Below, piece by piece: positions 1 to 5,865 of a DNA stretch of 7,695 nucleotides (within the stretch, counting starts at the first letter, position 1; the number at the start of each line of letters is the position of its first letter). Source of the DNA: Planctomycetota bacterium (GTDB taxonomy: Bacteria > Planctomycetota > SBBH01 > JAHFOU01). Location of the stretch: the NCBI GenBank assembly GCA_023261525.1, contig JAHFOU010000102.1:1-7695 (forward strand), written 5' to 3'. Both the position numbers and the translations under genes were made by a program. The notes beneath the pieces were generated by a model. The model did not search any database and was not told the origin of the DNA. It saw only the letters and a program-made list of their open reading frames with translations.

Positions 1-744
1 GAGGTCGGCGATCCGGCTCATGCGGACCTTGTGGGCCGTGAAGAGGTCGTCGTAGATCTTGATCTCCTTCACGCCGTACTTGTCGACCAGGAGCTTGATC
101 TCGCGGATCACCAGCTCGGGCGAGGCGTAGCGGGCCGTACGGATGTTGAAGGCCGAGGCGCAGAAGACGCACTTGTACGGGCAGCCCCGGCTCGTGATCA
201 TGTGCAGGCGCATGGACTTGCCGCTAGCGATCAGGTCCCGGTCCGGGATGCCGAGGTAGTCGATGTCCTTGAGCTGTTTGCGCTCGGGGTTATGGAGAAC
301 CTTCTCCCCTTCGCGCCAGACCACCCCGGCGATCCCCGGCATGGCCTCGGAGAAGGCCCGGGTGCCCTTCCGGAAGGCCTGGACGATGTCCAGCATGCAC
401 TCCTCGCCTTCGCCCAGCACGCCGTAGTCGAAGGGCTGGGGCAGGCGGTCGGGCAGGGCCATCTGGTGGGGCCCGCCGAGGACGGCGACGATGCCCGGGC
501 ACTCGCGCTTCAGGAAGACGGCCGCCTCGACGGCCCAGCGCATGTTCTGGCTGACGGCCGAGACGCCCACCAGGTCCGGGGCGAAGGCCTTCATGGCCGC
601 GGCCTCGTCGGAGTTCAGGATCTTCACCTCGACGCCGGCCTCGGTGTCCCGGACGTACGTGGCGATGTACGCCAGCCCCAGCGACGGATAGTGCTGGTCG
701 AAGCTGTTCTCGGGGTCGACGGCGTTGACGAAGAGGATCTTCAT
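1..744 (-). CDS. B12-binding radical SAM protein, second tandem copy (C-terminus beyond window)
   Basis: The frame is open from ATG at 744 to base 1 (248 codons), so the C-terminal half lies outside the window. The protein begins MKILFVNAVDPENSFDQHYP, followed by SLGLAYIATY, the usual opening of the cobalamin-binding domain in BchE/HpnP-type enzymes. That domain spans about residues 1-125 and includes LGGPH and a GEGEE turn. The radical SAM barrel follows with SRGCPYKCVFC (Cys188, 192, 195, the CxxxCxxC 4Fe-4S site) and an IYDDLFTAH strand typical of the family. I do not see a canonical DxHxxG cobalamin motif; many family members lack it. By hand alignment it is about 70 % identical to the gene directly upstream, with one extra residue near position 36. 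It starts 7 bases after that gene's TAG stop with only a weak ribosome site, so translational coupling is likely. The family performs B12-assisted radical reactions, often C-methylation. The substrate is unknown. Confidence 0.9.
   Translation of the reverse strand, partial: MKILFVNAVDPENSFDQHYPSLGLAYIATYVRDTEAGVEVKILNSDEAAAMKAFAPDLVGVSAVSQNMRWAVEAAVFLKRECPGIVAVLGGPHQMALPDRLPQPFDYGVLGEGEECMLDIVQAFRKGTRAFSEAMPGIAGVVWREGEKVLHNPERKQLKDIDYLGIPDRDLIASGKSMRLHMITSRGCPYKCVFCASAFNIRTARYASPELVIREIKLLVDKYGVKEIKIYDDLFTAHKVRMSRIADL
31..72. repeat. Exact 42-bp repeat, copy 1 (partner at 1433-1474)
   Basis: These 42 bases recur exactly at 1433-1474, an offset of 1402 bases. They encode the same stretch of the two tandem radical SAM paralogs (EIKIYDDLFTAH and flanks). 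Further long identical runs keep the same offset, for example around 188 and 1590. The repeat is therefore the best-conserved part of a gene duplication rather than a mobile element. Confidence 0.9.
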
Positions 745-751
745 GGCTTCG

Positions 752-2143
752 CTAGATCATCGATCCGATCTTCTGCCCGATGACCTTCACATCGTTCACC
801 AGCTTGGAGGGCTTCCGGATGCGGTTCACGACGGACTGCATCGAGGCCTTCTGGAACATCTTCTCCAGCTCGCGCCGCTTGGCCAGGCGCTGGAACTTGG
901 TGTACCAGTCGCGGATCTCCTCCCGGGTCATCTTGTCGTTCAGGATGATGTGCTCACGCCAGGTGTTGGCGAAGTCGATGAAGTGGAGCTTCTTCCAGTC
1001 CATGTGGCGGGAGACCTTGCCGGCCTTCTCGGCCTCGATCCAGACCGGGGTCCCGGGCAGGGGGGTGAGCACGTAGATCTTCACGCCGTCCAGCTTGTTC
1101 TTGTCGACGAACTGGTAGGTCTCCGCCAGGTCCTCGCCCGTCTCCCCCGGTGTCCCGATGATAAAGGAGCCGCGCACCTCGATGCCCGTGTCGCGGCACA
1201 TCTGGATGGAGCGCCGGTTCTGCTCGACGTCCACGGAATCGGTCTTCAGAAGCTCCAGCACCTTCTGGGAGCCCGACTCGAACCCGAAGGCCAGGGCCCT
1301 CACCCCGAGCTTCTTGCAGTCCTGCAGGAGGTCGAGGGTGGTGAGGTTGGCCCGGTTGGTGCACTCGATGTGGACGACCTTGTTGAGGCCCTCGGCGTCC
1401 ATCAGGTCGGCGATCTCCTTCAGGCGGGTGCGGTGGGCCGTGAAGAGGTCGTCGTAGATCTTGATCTCCTTCACCTTGTAGCGGTCCACCAGGAGCTTGA
1501 TCTCGTCGATGACCAGCTTGGGCGAGGCGTAGCGCGCCGTGCGCACGTTGAAGGCCGAGGCGCAGAAGATGCAGCGGTAGGGGCAGCCGCGGCTCGTGAT
1601 CATGTGCAGGCGCATGGACTTCCCCTCGCCGATCAGATCGCGATCGGGAATGCCCAGGTAGTCCAGCTCGCGCAGGGCCTTGCGCTCGTGGTTATGCAGG
1701 ACCTTGCCGTCCTGCCGGTACACCACGCCGGGGATCTTGGTCATCCGCTCGTGGAAGCCTTCCTTCCCCTCGGCCAGGGCCCGGACGATGTCCAGCATGC
1801 AGTCCTCGCCCTCACCGATGGAGCCGTAGTCGAAGGGCGCGTCCAGCACGTCCGGCAGGGCCGTCTGGTGGGGCCCCCCCAGGACCGTCACCACGCCGGG
1901 GCATGCCTTCTTCAGGGCCTCGGCCACCTGCATCCCCCAGTACATGTTCTGGGTGACGGCCGAGACGCCCACGATGTCGGGGGCGAAGGCCTTCATGGCC
2001 TCGAACTCGTCCGAGTTGAGGATCTTCACCTCATGCCCGTCCGTGTTGCGGAGGTAGGTAGCGATGTACGCCAGCCCCAACGACGGGTAGTGGGTGTCGA
2101 AGTCGTTGTGAGGGTTGATCGCGTTGATGAACAGGACCTTCAT
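752..2143 (-). CDS. B12-binding domain radical SAM protein, first tandem copy
   Basis: Complete protein of 463 residues, a usual length for the family. Residues 1-125 form the cobalamin-binding-like domain (YPSLGLAYIATYLR, LGGPH at 89-93, GEGED). The radical SAM barrel covers about 178-370: Cys187, 191 and 194 in GCPYRCIFC bind the 4Fe-4S cluster, IYDDLFTAH follows on the second strand, then FGFESGSQKVLELLK and GSFIIGTPGETGED, both standard late-barrel motifs. The tail (375-463) is helical and basic. ATG at 2143 is chosen because it matches the paralog's start, overlaps the upstream gene's stop as ATGA, and has an AAGGAGG seven bases before it; the longer open frame upstream is non-coding shadow. 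Known relatives methylate or rearrange unactivated carbons using SAM plus methylcobalamin. In this glycosyltransferase operon a sugar or glycolipid substrate is plausible but inferred. No DxHxxG motif is visible, as in many relatives. Confidence 0.93.
   Translation of the reverse strand: MKVLFINAINPHNDFDTHYPSLGLAYIATYLRNTDGHEVKILNSDEFEAMKAFAPDIVGVSAVTQNMYWGMQVAEALKKACPGVVTVLGGPHQTALPDVLDAPFDYGSIGEGEDCMLDIVRALAEGKEGFHERMTKIPGVVYRQDGKVLHNHERKALRELDYLGIPDRDLIGEGKSMRLHMITSRGCPYRCIFCASAFNVRTARYASPKLVIDEIKLLVDRYKVKEIKIYDDLFTAHRTRLKEIADLMDAEGLNKVVHIECTNRANLTTLDLLQDCKKLGVRALAFGFESGSQKVLELLKTDSVDVEQNRRSIQMCRDTGIEVRGSFIIGTPGETGEDLAETYQFVDKNKLDGVKIYVLTPLPGTPVWIEAEKAGKVSRHMDWKKLHFIDFANTWREHIILNDKMTREEIRDWYTKFQRLAKRRELEKMFQKASMQSVVNRIRKPSKLVNDVKVIGQKIGSMI
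1433..1474. repeat. Exact 42-bp repeat, copy 2 (partner at 31-72)
   Basis: Second copy of the 42-base identity between the tandem radical SAM genes, in direct orientation. Identical DNA of this length in adjacent genes could support recombination that deletes or fuses them. Confidence 0.9.
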
Positions 2144-3132
2144 ACGGTGGCCTCCTTGAGACTCCTGGGCCAGAAGAGCTGCGCCATGGTCCCGCGGGCC
2201 ACCGCCCGCTCGGAATCCAGGCCGCGCTTCCGGCAGTAATCCTTGATGCGGATCAGCTCCATGCGGTGCAGGACGGACGGGTCGATCGGCTTGCGTTTGG
2301 GCAGGATGCGGGGCAGGCCCAGGAAGGCGTCCACCACCCCCATCATCCACTGGCGGCGGCGCTCCTCCTTGCGGGCCTTGGTGTAGCCGTGCCAGAGGAG
2401 CCGGAGCGTCTCCCCGGCCCCCCAGCGCACGGGATAGTATTTCCAGAAGTACCAGAGGTAGTTGCGCGGCCAGAGGCGGAAGTAGAGGTCGGCAGGCCGC
2501 GCGGCGCGGGAGAACTTGTGGGCCACGGACATGTCGGGGAAGTAGCGGACCTCCCAGCCGGCGTTCCAGAGGTGGGTGCTCAGGTCCACCTCGTTCTGGT
2601 AGATGAAGAACTCGGCCGGGTAGCCGCCCGTCTCCAGCCAGGCCTTGCGCCGGAACCCGACCCCGCCGCCGTCGAAGACCGAGGCGAGGTAGCCGCGCTG
2701 GGCGTCCCCCCCCTCCTCCAGGTACTTGGGGTTGTTGAAGGAGATCCCTCCCGTCTTGGCGTCCAGGACGCGGCAGGCCACGGCCCCCGCCTTCGGGTTC
2801 TCCTCGAGCCGGCGGACGATCTTCTCCAGCACGTCGGGCTCGACCAGGGTCATGTCGTTGTCCACGAAGACCACGAACTCCCCGCGGGCCGCCCAGACGC
2901 CGGTGTTGTAGCCGATGATCCCGGTGTTCTCCCCCAGCGCCAGGACGCGGACCGAGCGGCGGAACTCGGTCTGGAGCATCTCCAGCGAGCCGTCCGTGGA
3001 GCCGTTGTCCACCACCAGGAGCTCGCGGTCCTGGAAGGTCTGGGCCAGGAGGGAGTTCATCAGCTCGCGCAGGTCGTCCTTGCGGTTCCAGTTGAGGGTG
3101 ATCACGGTGAGCCGGGGGCGCTTGATCGGCAT
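2140..3132 (-). CDS. Family 2 glycosyltransferase, rhamnosyltransferase-like, soluble
   Basis: A 330-residue GT-A fold glycosyltransferase that would transfer a sugar from a nucleotide-sugar to a growing glycan at the cytoplasmic face of the membrane. The start reads RLTVITLNWNRKDDLRELMN, the standard first strand and helix. DNGSTDGS at 42-49 contacts the nucleotide, and FVDNDM gives the metal-binding DXD triad at 91-93. YQNEVDLSTHLWNAGW (about 178-193) carries the conserved acidic residue near the active site, with Glu181 where many relatives have ED. VAHKFS at 203-208 matches the usual late His. The C-terminal 100 residues are aromatic and basic but have no clear membrane helix, so peripheral association is likely. 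The start follows the upstream gene's TGA after one base (TGAGATG), and its own TGA overlaps the next ATG. It most resembles WcaA/rhamnosyltransferase-type enzymes; the donor sugar cannot be assigned. Confidence 0.92.
   Translation of the reverse strand: MPIKRPRLTVITLNWNRKDDLRELMNSLLAQTFQDRELLVVDNGSTDGSLEMLQTEFRRSVRVLALGENTGIIGYNTGVWAARGEFVVFVDNDMTLVEPDVLEKIVRRLEENPKAGAVACRVLDAKTGGISFNNPKYLEEGGDAQRGYLASVFDGGGVGFRRKAWLETGGYPAEFFIYQNEVDLSTHLWNAGWEVRYFPDMSVAHKFSRAARPADLYFRLWPRNYLWYFWKYYPVRWGAGETLRLLWHGYTKARKEERRRQWMMGVVDAFLGLPRILPKRKPIDPSVLHRMELIRIKDYCRKRGLDSERAVARGTMAQLFWPRSLKEATV
2151..2157 (-). promoter_or_regulatory. Strong Shine-Dalgarno site for the first B12 radical SAM gene
   Basis: On the minus strand AAGGAGG lies seven bases upstream of ATG at 2143, inside the last codons of the preceding glycosyltransferase. 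It is the only near-perfect ribosome site in the operon and fixes the start codon. The other downstream genes have weak sites and appear to depend on coupling. Confidence 0.85.
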
Positions 3133-3133
3133 C

Positions 3134-4105
3134 TCAGCGTCCCCCGCCTTCGGCCGGGCGTTCCGCCAGGATGGTGACGTCCCTGCCGGACAGCACCCGG
3201 CCGGCGACGCGCAGGAGGCCGCGCTTCAGGCCGGGCCGTCCGAGGGGACCGCTGGGCTGGGGCTCCGGCCGGGCCGAAGGCTTCCCCGGCTGGGACGAAG
3301 CCTCCCCGGACGCGGGCTTGCCGCGGAGGCGGCGCAGGGAGGACTTGAGGCCTTCCAGGGCCCGGGTGGTGCCGCGGTCGACGTGGAGGACGCGCAAGCC
3401 CACCGCGGCGCAGTAGCGCTCCAGCTGGGCCACGCCGAAGAAGAAGAAGTGCCCGGGGTCGTTCCAGCCCACCCAGGCCTGCCCGTACCACCACTGGTCG
3501 AAGGAGGCGGCGTTCGGGGTGCGCAGGACCAGGCGCCCGCCCGGCTTGAGCAGGTCGTACATGGCCTTCAGGGCGCGCATGGGATGCCGCTGGTGCTCGA
3601 TGTTGTGCCAGCAGGTCACCACGTCGAAGGTGCCCGGCGCCCAGCGCGTCCCCAGCAGCTCCTCCACGGAGCCCTGGACGATGTCCACGCCGAAGTGGTC
3701 CCGGGCGATGCCGACGCTCCAGGCCGAGACCTCGGTGCCCTCGATCTGCCAGCCCGCCTCCCGGGCGTCCGCCAGGAAGGAGCCGATCCCGCATCCGACG
3801 TCCAGGAGCAGGCCCTTCCGGCCGGCCTCCAGGGCGGGGAGCCACTCCAGGCGCTCCCAGTTGGAGGACTGCTCCTGGGCGGGATCGTCCCGGACCATGC
3901 CGCGGTCCCGGTAGTAGCCCTCCGAGTAGATGGCGTTGAGGGCCTCGTCCGAGACACGCTCGCGCATGTACAGGAGGCCGCAGCCGGCGCAGCGCACGAT
4001 CTCCCGGCCTTCCACCAGGCGGGCGCGGCGGCGGCGGGCGCCTCCGCAGAGGTCGCAGGCCGCCACGGCCTCCTTCCCGGTCACGCCCGGCGCAGCCGCG
4101 TCCAT
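3134..4105 (-). CDS. Class I SAM-dependent methyltransferase with N-terminal zinc-ribbon-like motif
   Basis: Protein of 323 residues if ATG at 4105 is used. Four cysteines near the start (CDLCGG at 17-22, CAGCG at 39-43) form a likely zinc ribbon, as in many sugar-modifying methyltransferases of the Methyltransf_23/C-methyltransferase type. SAM-binding motif I is LLLDVGCGIGSF (99-110), followed by an acidic strand end in IEGTEVS, then FDVVTCWHNIEH (160-171) and LLKPGGRLVLRTPN (185-198). This is a complete class I Rossmann set. A Pro/Ser/Gly-rich stretch (about 263-290) links to a basic C-terminus. The likely role is methylation of a sugar, lipid or glycan acceptor. The start is uncertain: an in-frame ATG at 4123 would add six residues, and neither has a good ribosome site. 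Either start overlaps the end of the preceding glycosyltransferase (25 or 43 bases), pointing to coupled translation. Confidence 0.9.
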   Translation of the reverse strand: MDAAAPGVTGKEAVAACDLCGGARRRRARLVEGREIVRCAGCGLLYMRERVSDEALNAIYSEGYYRDRGMVRDDPAQEQSSNWERLEWLPALEAGRKGLLLDVGCGIGSFLADAREAGWQIEGTEVSAWSVGIARDHFGVDIVQGSVEELLGTRWAPGTFDVVTCWHNIEHQRHPMRALKAMYDLLKPGGRLVLRTPNAASFDQWWYGQAWVGWNDPGHFFFFGVAQLERYCAAVGLRVLHVDRGTTRALEGLKSSLRRLRGKPASGEASSQPGKPSARPEPQPSGPLGRPGLKRGLLRVAGRVLSGRDVTILAERPAEGGGR

Positions 4106-5196
4106 GCGCGACAGTACCCCCATCCGGTGAGTGCCCACCACAAGCCCGCCACAAGGAAACCGAGAAGGGCCGAGGCCGGCGCCTCCCCCAATCCATGCAT
4201 CCGGCGGGCCGCCTGGAAGGCGCGGCGGGCCAGCAGGGCCAGCGATGCCGCCAGCACGCCCGTCCCCCAGGCCGAGGCCGGGGTCCAGCCCAGGGCCTGG
4301 AGACCCGCCCCGAGGGGCACGGCCGCCAGGACCAGGGGAAGGCCCCCGGGGCCGGCCGTGGTGGCCAGCATCCAGAGGGCGGGCGCCACGAGGATCCAGC
4401 CGAAGGGGCTGAAGGCCCCGAGGAGGGCGCCCGGGAGGGCCAGAAAGGCCCCCGCCGCGGCGCGGGCCTTGAGCCCGTCGAAGCGGTGGCGGCGCCAGAG
4501 CACGGCCTGGGCCCCGCCGTACTGGAGGGCCTTGCGGAAGACCCGCGAGAGGCTGCGCTGGTGGGAGGAGAAGCCGATCTCCACCTCGGCCGTCCCGCTC
4601 TGGAGGATCTTCAGCCCCTTGGCCCTCATCCGGAGGGAAAGGTCCGTGTCCTCCCCCGCCACATGGAAGGTTCCCGTGTCGAACCAGCCCAGGTCCTTGA
4701 GGACGGACAGGCGGTAGGCGTCGCATTTATCCCGGAAGAAGCCGATCTCCCGGTCCCCGCCGGACGGATTGGGGAAATCCTGGGGCGCCACGGCGTCGAA
4801 GAAGCGCTCGGCCCCCTTCGGGGCGGAGGCCAGGCGCCGCGCCGAGACCACGGCCCCCACGGCAGGATCCACGAAGGGGGCGGTCATGGCCTTCACCCAG
4901 CCCCTCCCCTGGGGGACGCAGTCGGCGTGCAGGACGATGCCGATCTCCATGCCGGACTCCGCCAGGGCCTGGAGCCCCCGGTTGATGGAACCGGCCAGGC
5001 CCAGGTTGCGCGCGTTGACCAGCTCCCGGACGAAGGGGAAGCGGGCGGCCACGGCCGAGGTGGCGTCCGTCGAGGCGTCGTTCACCAGGAGGACCTCCAG
5101 GCCCTGTCCGTCCACATCTTGGGCGGCCAGGGCCTCGAGAGAGGCGCCGAGGGTCTCGGCCTCGTTGTGCGCGGGGATGACGACGCCGGTCCTCAT
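4081..5196 (-). CDS. Family 2 glycosyltransferase with C-terminal membrane helices
   Basis: A 371-residue membrane-anchored GT2 enzyme. The first 240 residues are the catalytic domain: MRTGVVIPAHNEAETLGASL opens it, VNDASTD (38-44) is the nucleotide-binding turn, LHADC (89-93) replaces the usual DXD with the HAD form seen in some GT2 groups, and GEDTDLSLRMRAKG (181-194) supplies the catalytic acidic pair. SHQRSLSRVFRKALQYG (211-227) resembles the QxxRW-type region. From about residue 244 the chain is very hydrophobic, with some four or five membrane spans (roughly 246-262, 264-280, 284-300, 308-324, 342-360). Its ATG abuts the regulator's TAA with no gap, with GGAAG just upstream as a modest ribosome site. 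It probably acts on a lipid-linked acceptor at the inner membrane. Donor and acceptor are unknown. Confidence 0.92.
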   Translation of the reverse strand: MRTGVVIPAHNEAETLGASLEALAAQDVDGQGLEVLLVNDASTDATSAVAARFPFVRELVNARNLGLAGSINRGLQALAESGMEIGIVLHADCVPQGRGWVKAMTAPFVDPAVGAVVSARRLASAPKGAERFFDAVAPQDFPNPSGGDREIGFFRDKCDAYRLSVLKDLGWFDTGTFHVAGEDTDLSLRMRAKGLKILQSGTAEVEIGFSSHQRSLSRVFRKALQYGGAQAVLWRRHRFDGLKARAAAGAFLALPGALLGAFSPFGWILVAPALWMLATTAGPGGLPLVLAAVPLGAGLQALGWTPASAWGTGVLAASLALLARRAFQAARRMHGLGEAPASALLGFLVAGLWWALTGWGYCRAWTRLRRA

Positions 5197-5796
5197 TTAC
5201 GCTTCCAACCAGAGGATGGGGACGTCCAGGGACTTCAGCTCCGGATAGCGCTCCGGGTCCGTATCGAAATCCGTCACGACGACCGCATCCAGGGATTTCC
5301 CGGCCAGGTCCCCGGCGGTACCCACGGGCATGCCCAGCCAGGCCTCGCCGGCATGCTTGGGGGATCCGACCAGGACCAGCTCCATGCCGAGTTCCCTCAG
5401 GGTCAAATAGCAGATCTCGGCCACTTCGTTGATCCCATAAAGGCCTACCCGACGAATTCCGCGCTGGTGGGCCTTGAAGAGGTTGTCCTTCACCCGGTAG
5501 CGGGCCTGCTTGTAGAAGTCCAAGGTGCGCTCGAAATACTGGTAGGCCAGACGGCTTTTTTCCTTACCCCCTTGTGGTGTAAGGGTATAGGCCAAACGCC
5601 TGGCATCCAGGTCCTTGACCTCGATCCAGCCCTTGCGGGCCATGCGCTTGAGCATGGCGTTGGCCAAGCCGACGGCAATGCCGACCTTGCGGGCCAGCTC
5701 CCGTTGGGTGACGGGCTGGGGGGAGCCGAGCTCCTCGAGCACCCTCAGCTCGCGGACGTCCAGGCCTTCGTGAAGGGCTGTTCCTTGACTGTTCAT
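5197..5796 (-). CDS. MarR-family EPS-associated-like transcriptional regulator with C-terminal Rossmann-like domain
   Basis: A 199-residue protein and the first gene of the operon. Residues 14-75 form a winged helix: PVTQRELARKVGIAVGLANA (28-47) is the helix-turn-helix, and RLAYTLTPQGG (67-77) the wing. A helical segment follows (80-110, FERTLDFYKQAR), as in the small MarR regulators associated with EPS clusters. Those are usually only about 100 residues long. Here a second domain follows (114-199): RRVGLYGINEVAEI looks like a Rossmann strand-turn-helix, then MELVLVGSP, DAVVVTDFD and VPILWLEA give alternating strands. A similar layout occurs in CoA/nucleotide-binding and PglD N-terminal domains. 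I infer a ligand-sensing module. ATG at 5796 is the only plausible start in the domain's frame, since promoter DNA lies just upstream. The third-base G/C bias is weaker than in its neighbours. It probably controls this operon and the divergent SPASM gene. Confidence 0.85.
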   Translation of the reverse strand: MNSQGTALHEGLDVRELRVLEELGSPQPVTQRELARKVGIAVGLANAMLKRMARKGWIEVKDLDARRLAYTLTPQGGKEKSRLAYQYFERTLDFYKQARYRVKDNLFKAHQRGIRRVGLYGINEVAEICYLTLRELGMELVLVGSPKHAGEAWLGMPVGTAGDLAGKSLDAVVVTDFDTDPERYPELKSLDVPILWLEA

Positions 5797-5805
5797 CTCG
5801 TGAAC
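5791..5805. promoter_or_regulatory. Inverted repeat over the regulator start codon (candidate operator)
   Basis: GTTCA-N5-TGAAC is a perfect 5-bp dyad whose half-site centres are about one helical turn apart. It covers the predicted transcription start and the ATG of the MarR-like gene. A dimeric winged-helix protein bound here would block its own transcription or initiation. The short arms mean chance occurrence is possible. Confidence 0.35.
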
Positions 5806-5809
5806 GTGA

Positions 5810-5837
5810 ATCCTATCTCCTTCCCTGCTATTGTCAA
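5810..5837 (-). promoter_or_regulatory. Sigma70-type promoter for the regulator/glycosyltransferase operon
   Basis: Read on the minus strand, a perfect -35 TTGACA (5837-5832) is followed after 16 bases by TAGGAT (5815-5810), which keeps the key T1, A2 and T6 of the -10 consensus. The expected start is near 5803, giving a leader of only about 7 bases before ATG at 5796. An AAGGAG at 5822-5817 lies within the promoter spacer, so it would not be in the message. Confidence 0.65.
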
Positions 5838-5843
5838 AGGGAA
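5821..5843. promoter_or_regulatory. Inverted repeat TTCCCT-N11-AGGGAA around the shared -35 (candidate operator)
   Basis: Perfect 6-bp arms at 5821-5826 and 5838-5843 flank the overlapping -35 hexamers of both divergent promoters. A dimeric regulator bound here would cover both promoters at once. The adjacent MarR-like gene product is the obvious candidate, but no binding site is known for it. Confidence 0.45.
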
Positions 5844-5859
5844 AATCCGTGGATAGAAT
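5831..5859 (+). promoter_or_regulatory. Sigma70-type promoter for the SPASM gene, predicted leaderless
   Basis: TTGTCA (5831-5836) and TAGAAT (5854-5859) each match the consensus at five of six positions and are separated by the optimal 17 bases. The expected start, about seven bases past the -10, is the A of ATG at 5866. The intervening bases are a run of C with no ribosome site, consistent with a leaderless transcript. Confidence 0.7.
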
Positions 5860-5865
5860 CCCCCC

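Noticed and set aside
31..1474. Direct repeats at 31-72 and 1433-1474 as a mobile-element or attachment-site signature
   Set aside because: They are in-frame at equivalent positions of two paralogous genes and keep a constant 1402-base offset with other matching stretches, as expected of gene duplication.
725..2239. Long plus-strand open frame (504 codons) opposite the first B12 radical SAM gene, and similar long frames at 2266-3177, 2915-4717 and 4195-5856
   Set aside because: They are antisense to genes with clear catalytic motifs. Their predicted proteins are rich in Val, Leu, Gly, His, Ala and Arg in the pattern expected from the complement of GC-biased codons, with no recognisable domain.
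5555..5562. A-rich heptamer AAAAAAG (minus strand) as a programmed -1 frameshift site in the regulator
   Set aside because: The reading phase is GAA AAA AGC, not the X XXY YYZ phase required, and the downstream zero frame encodes a coherent domain.
5556..5584. Inverted repeat CCTTAC/GTAAGG next to a run of six T as a terminator within the regulator gene
   Set aside because: On the coding strand the run is A and follows the stem; on the other strand the T run precedes the stem. Neither is a Rho-independent terminator, and it lies inside a well-supported gene.
5809..5822. AAGGAG at 5822-5817 as a ribosome site with an ATT start at 5811
   Set aside because: The motif is 20 bases from the ATG, lies between the -35 and -10 of the minus-strand promoter and so would not be transcribed. 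An ATT start is very rare.
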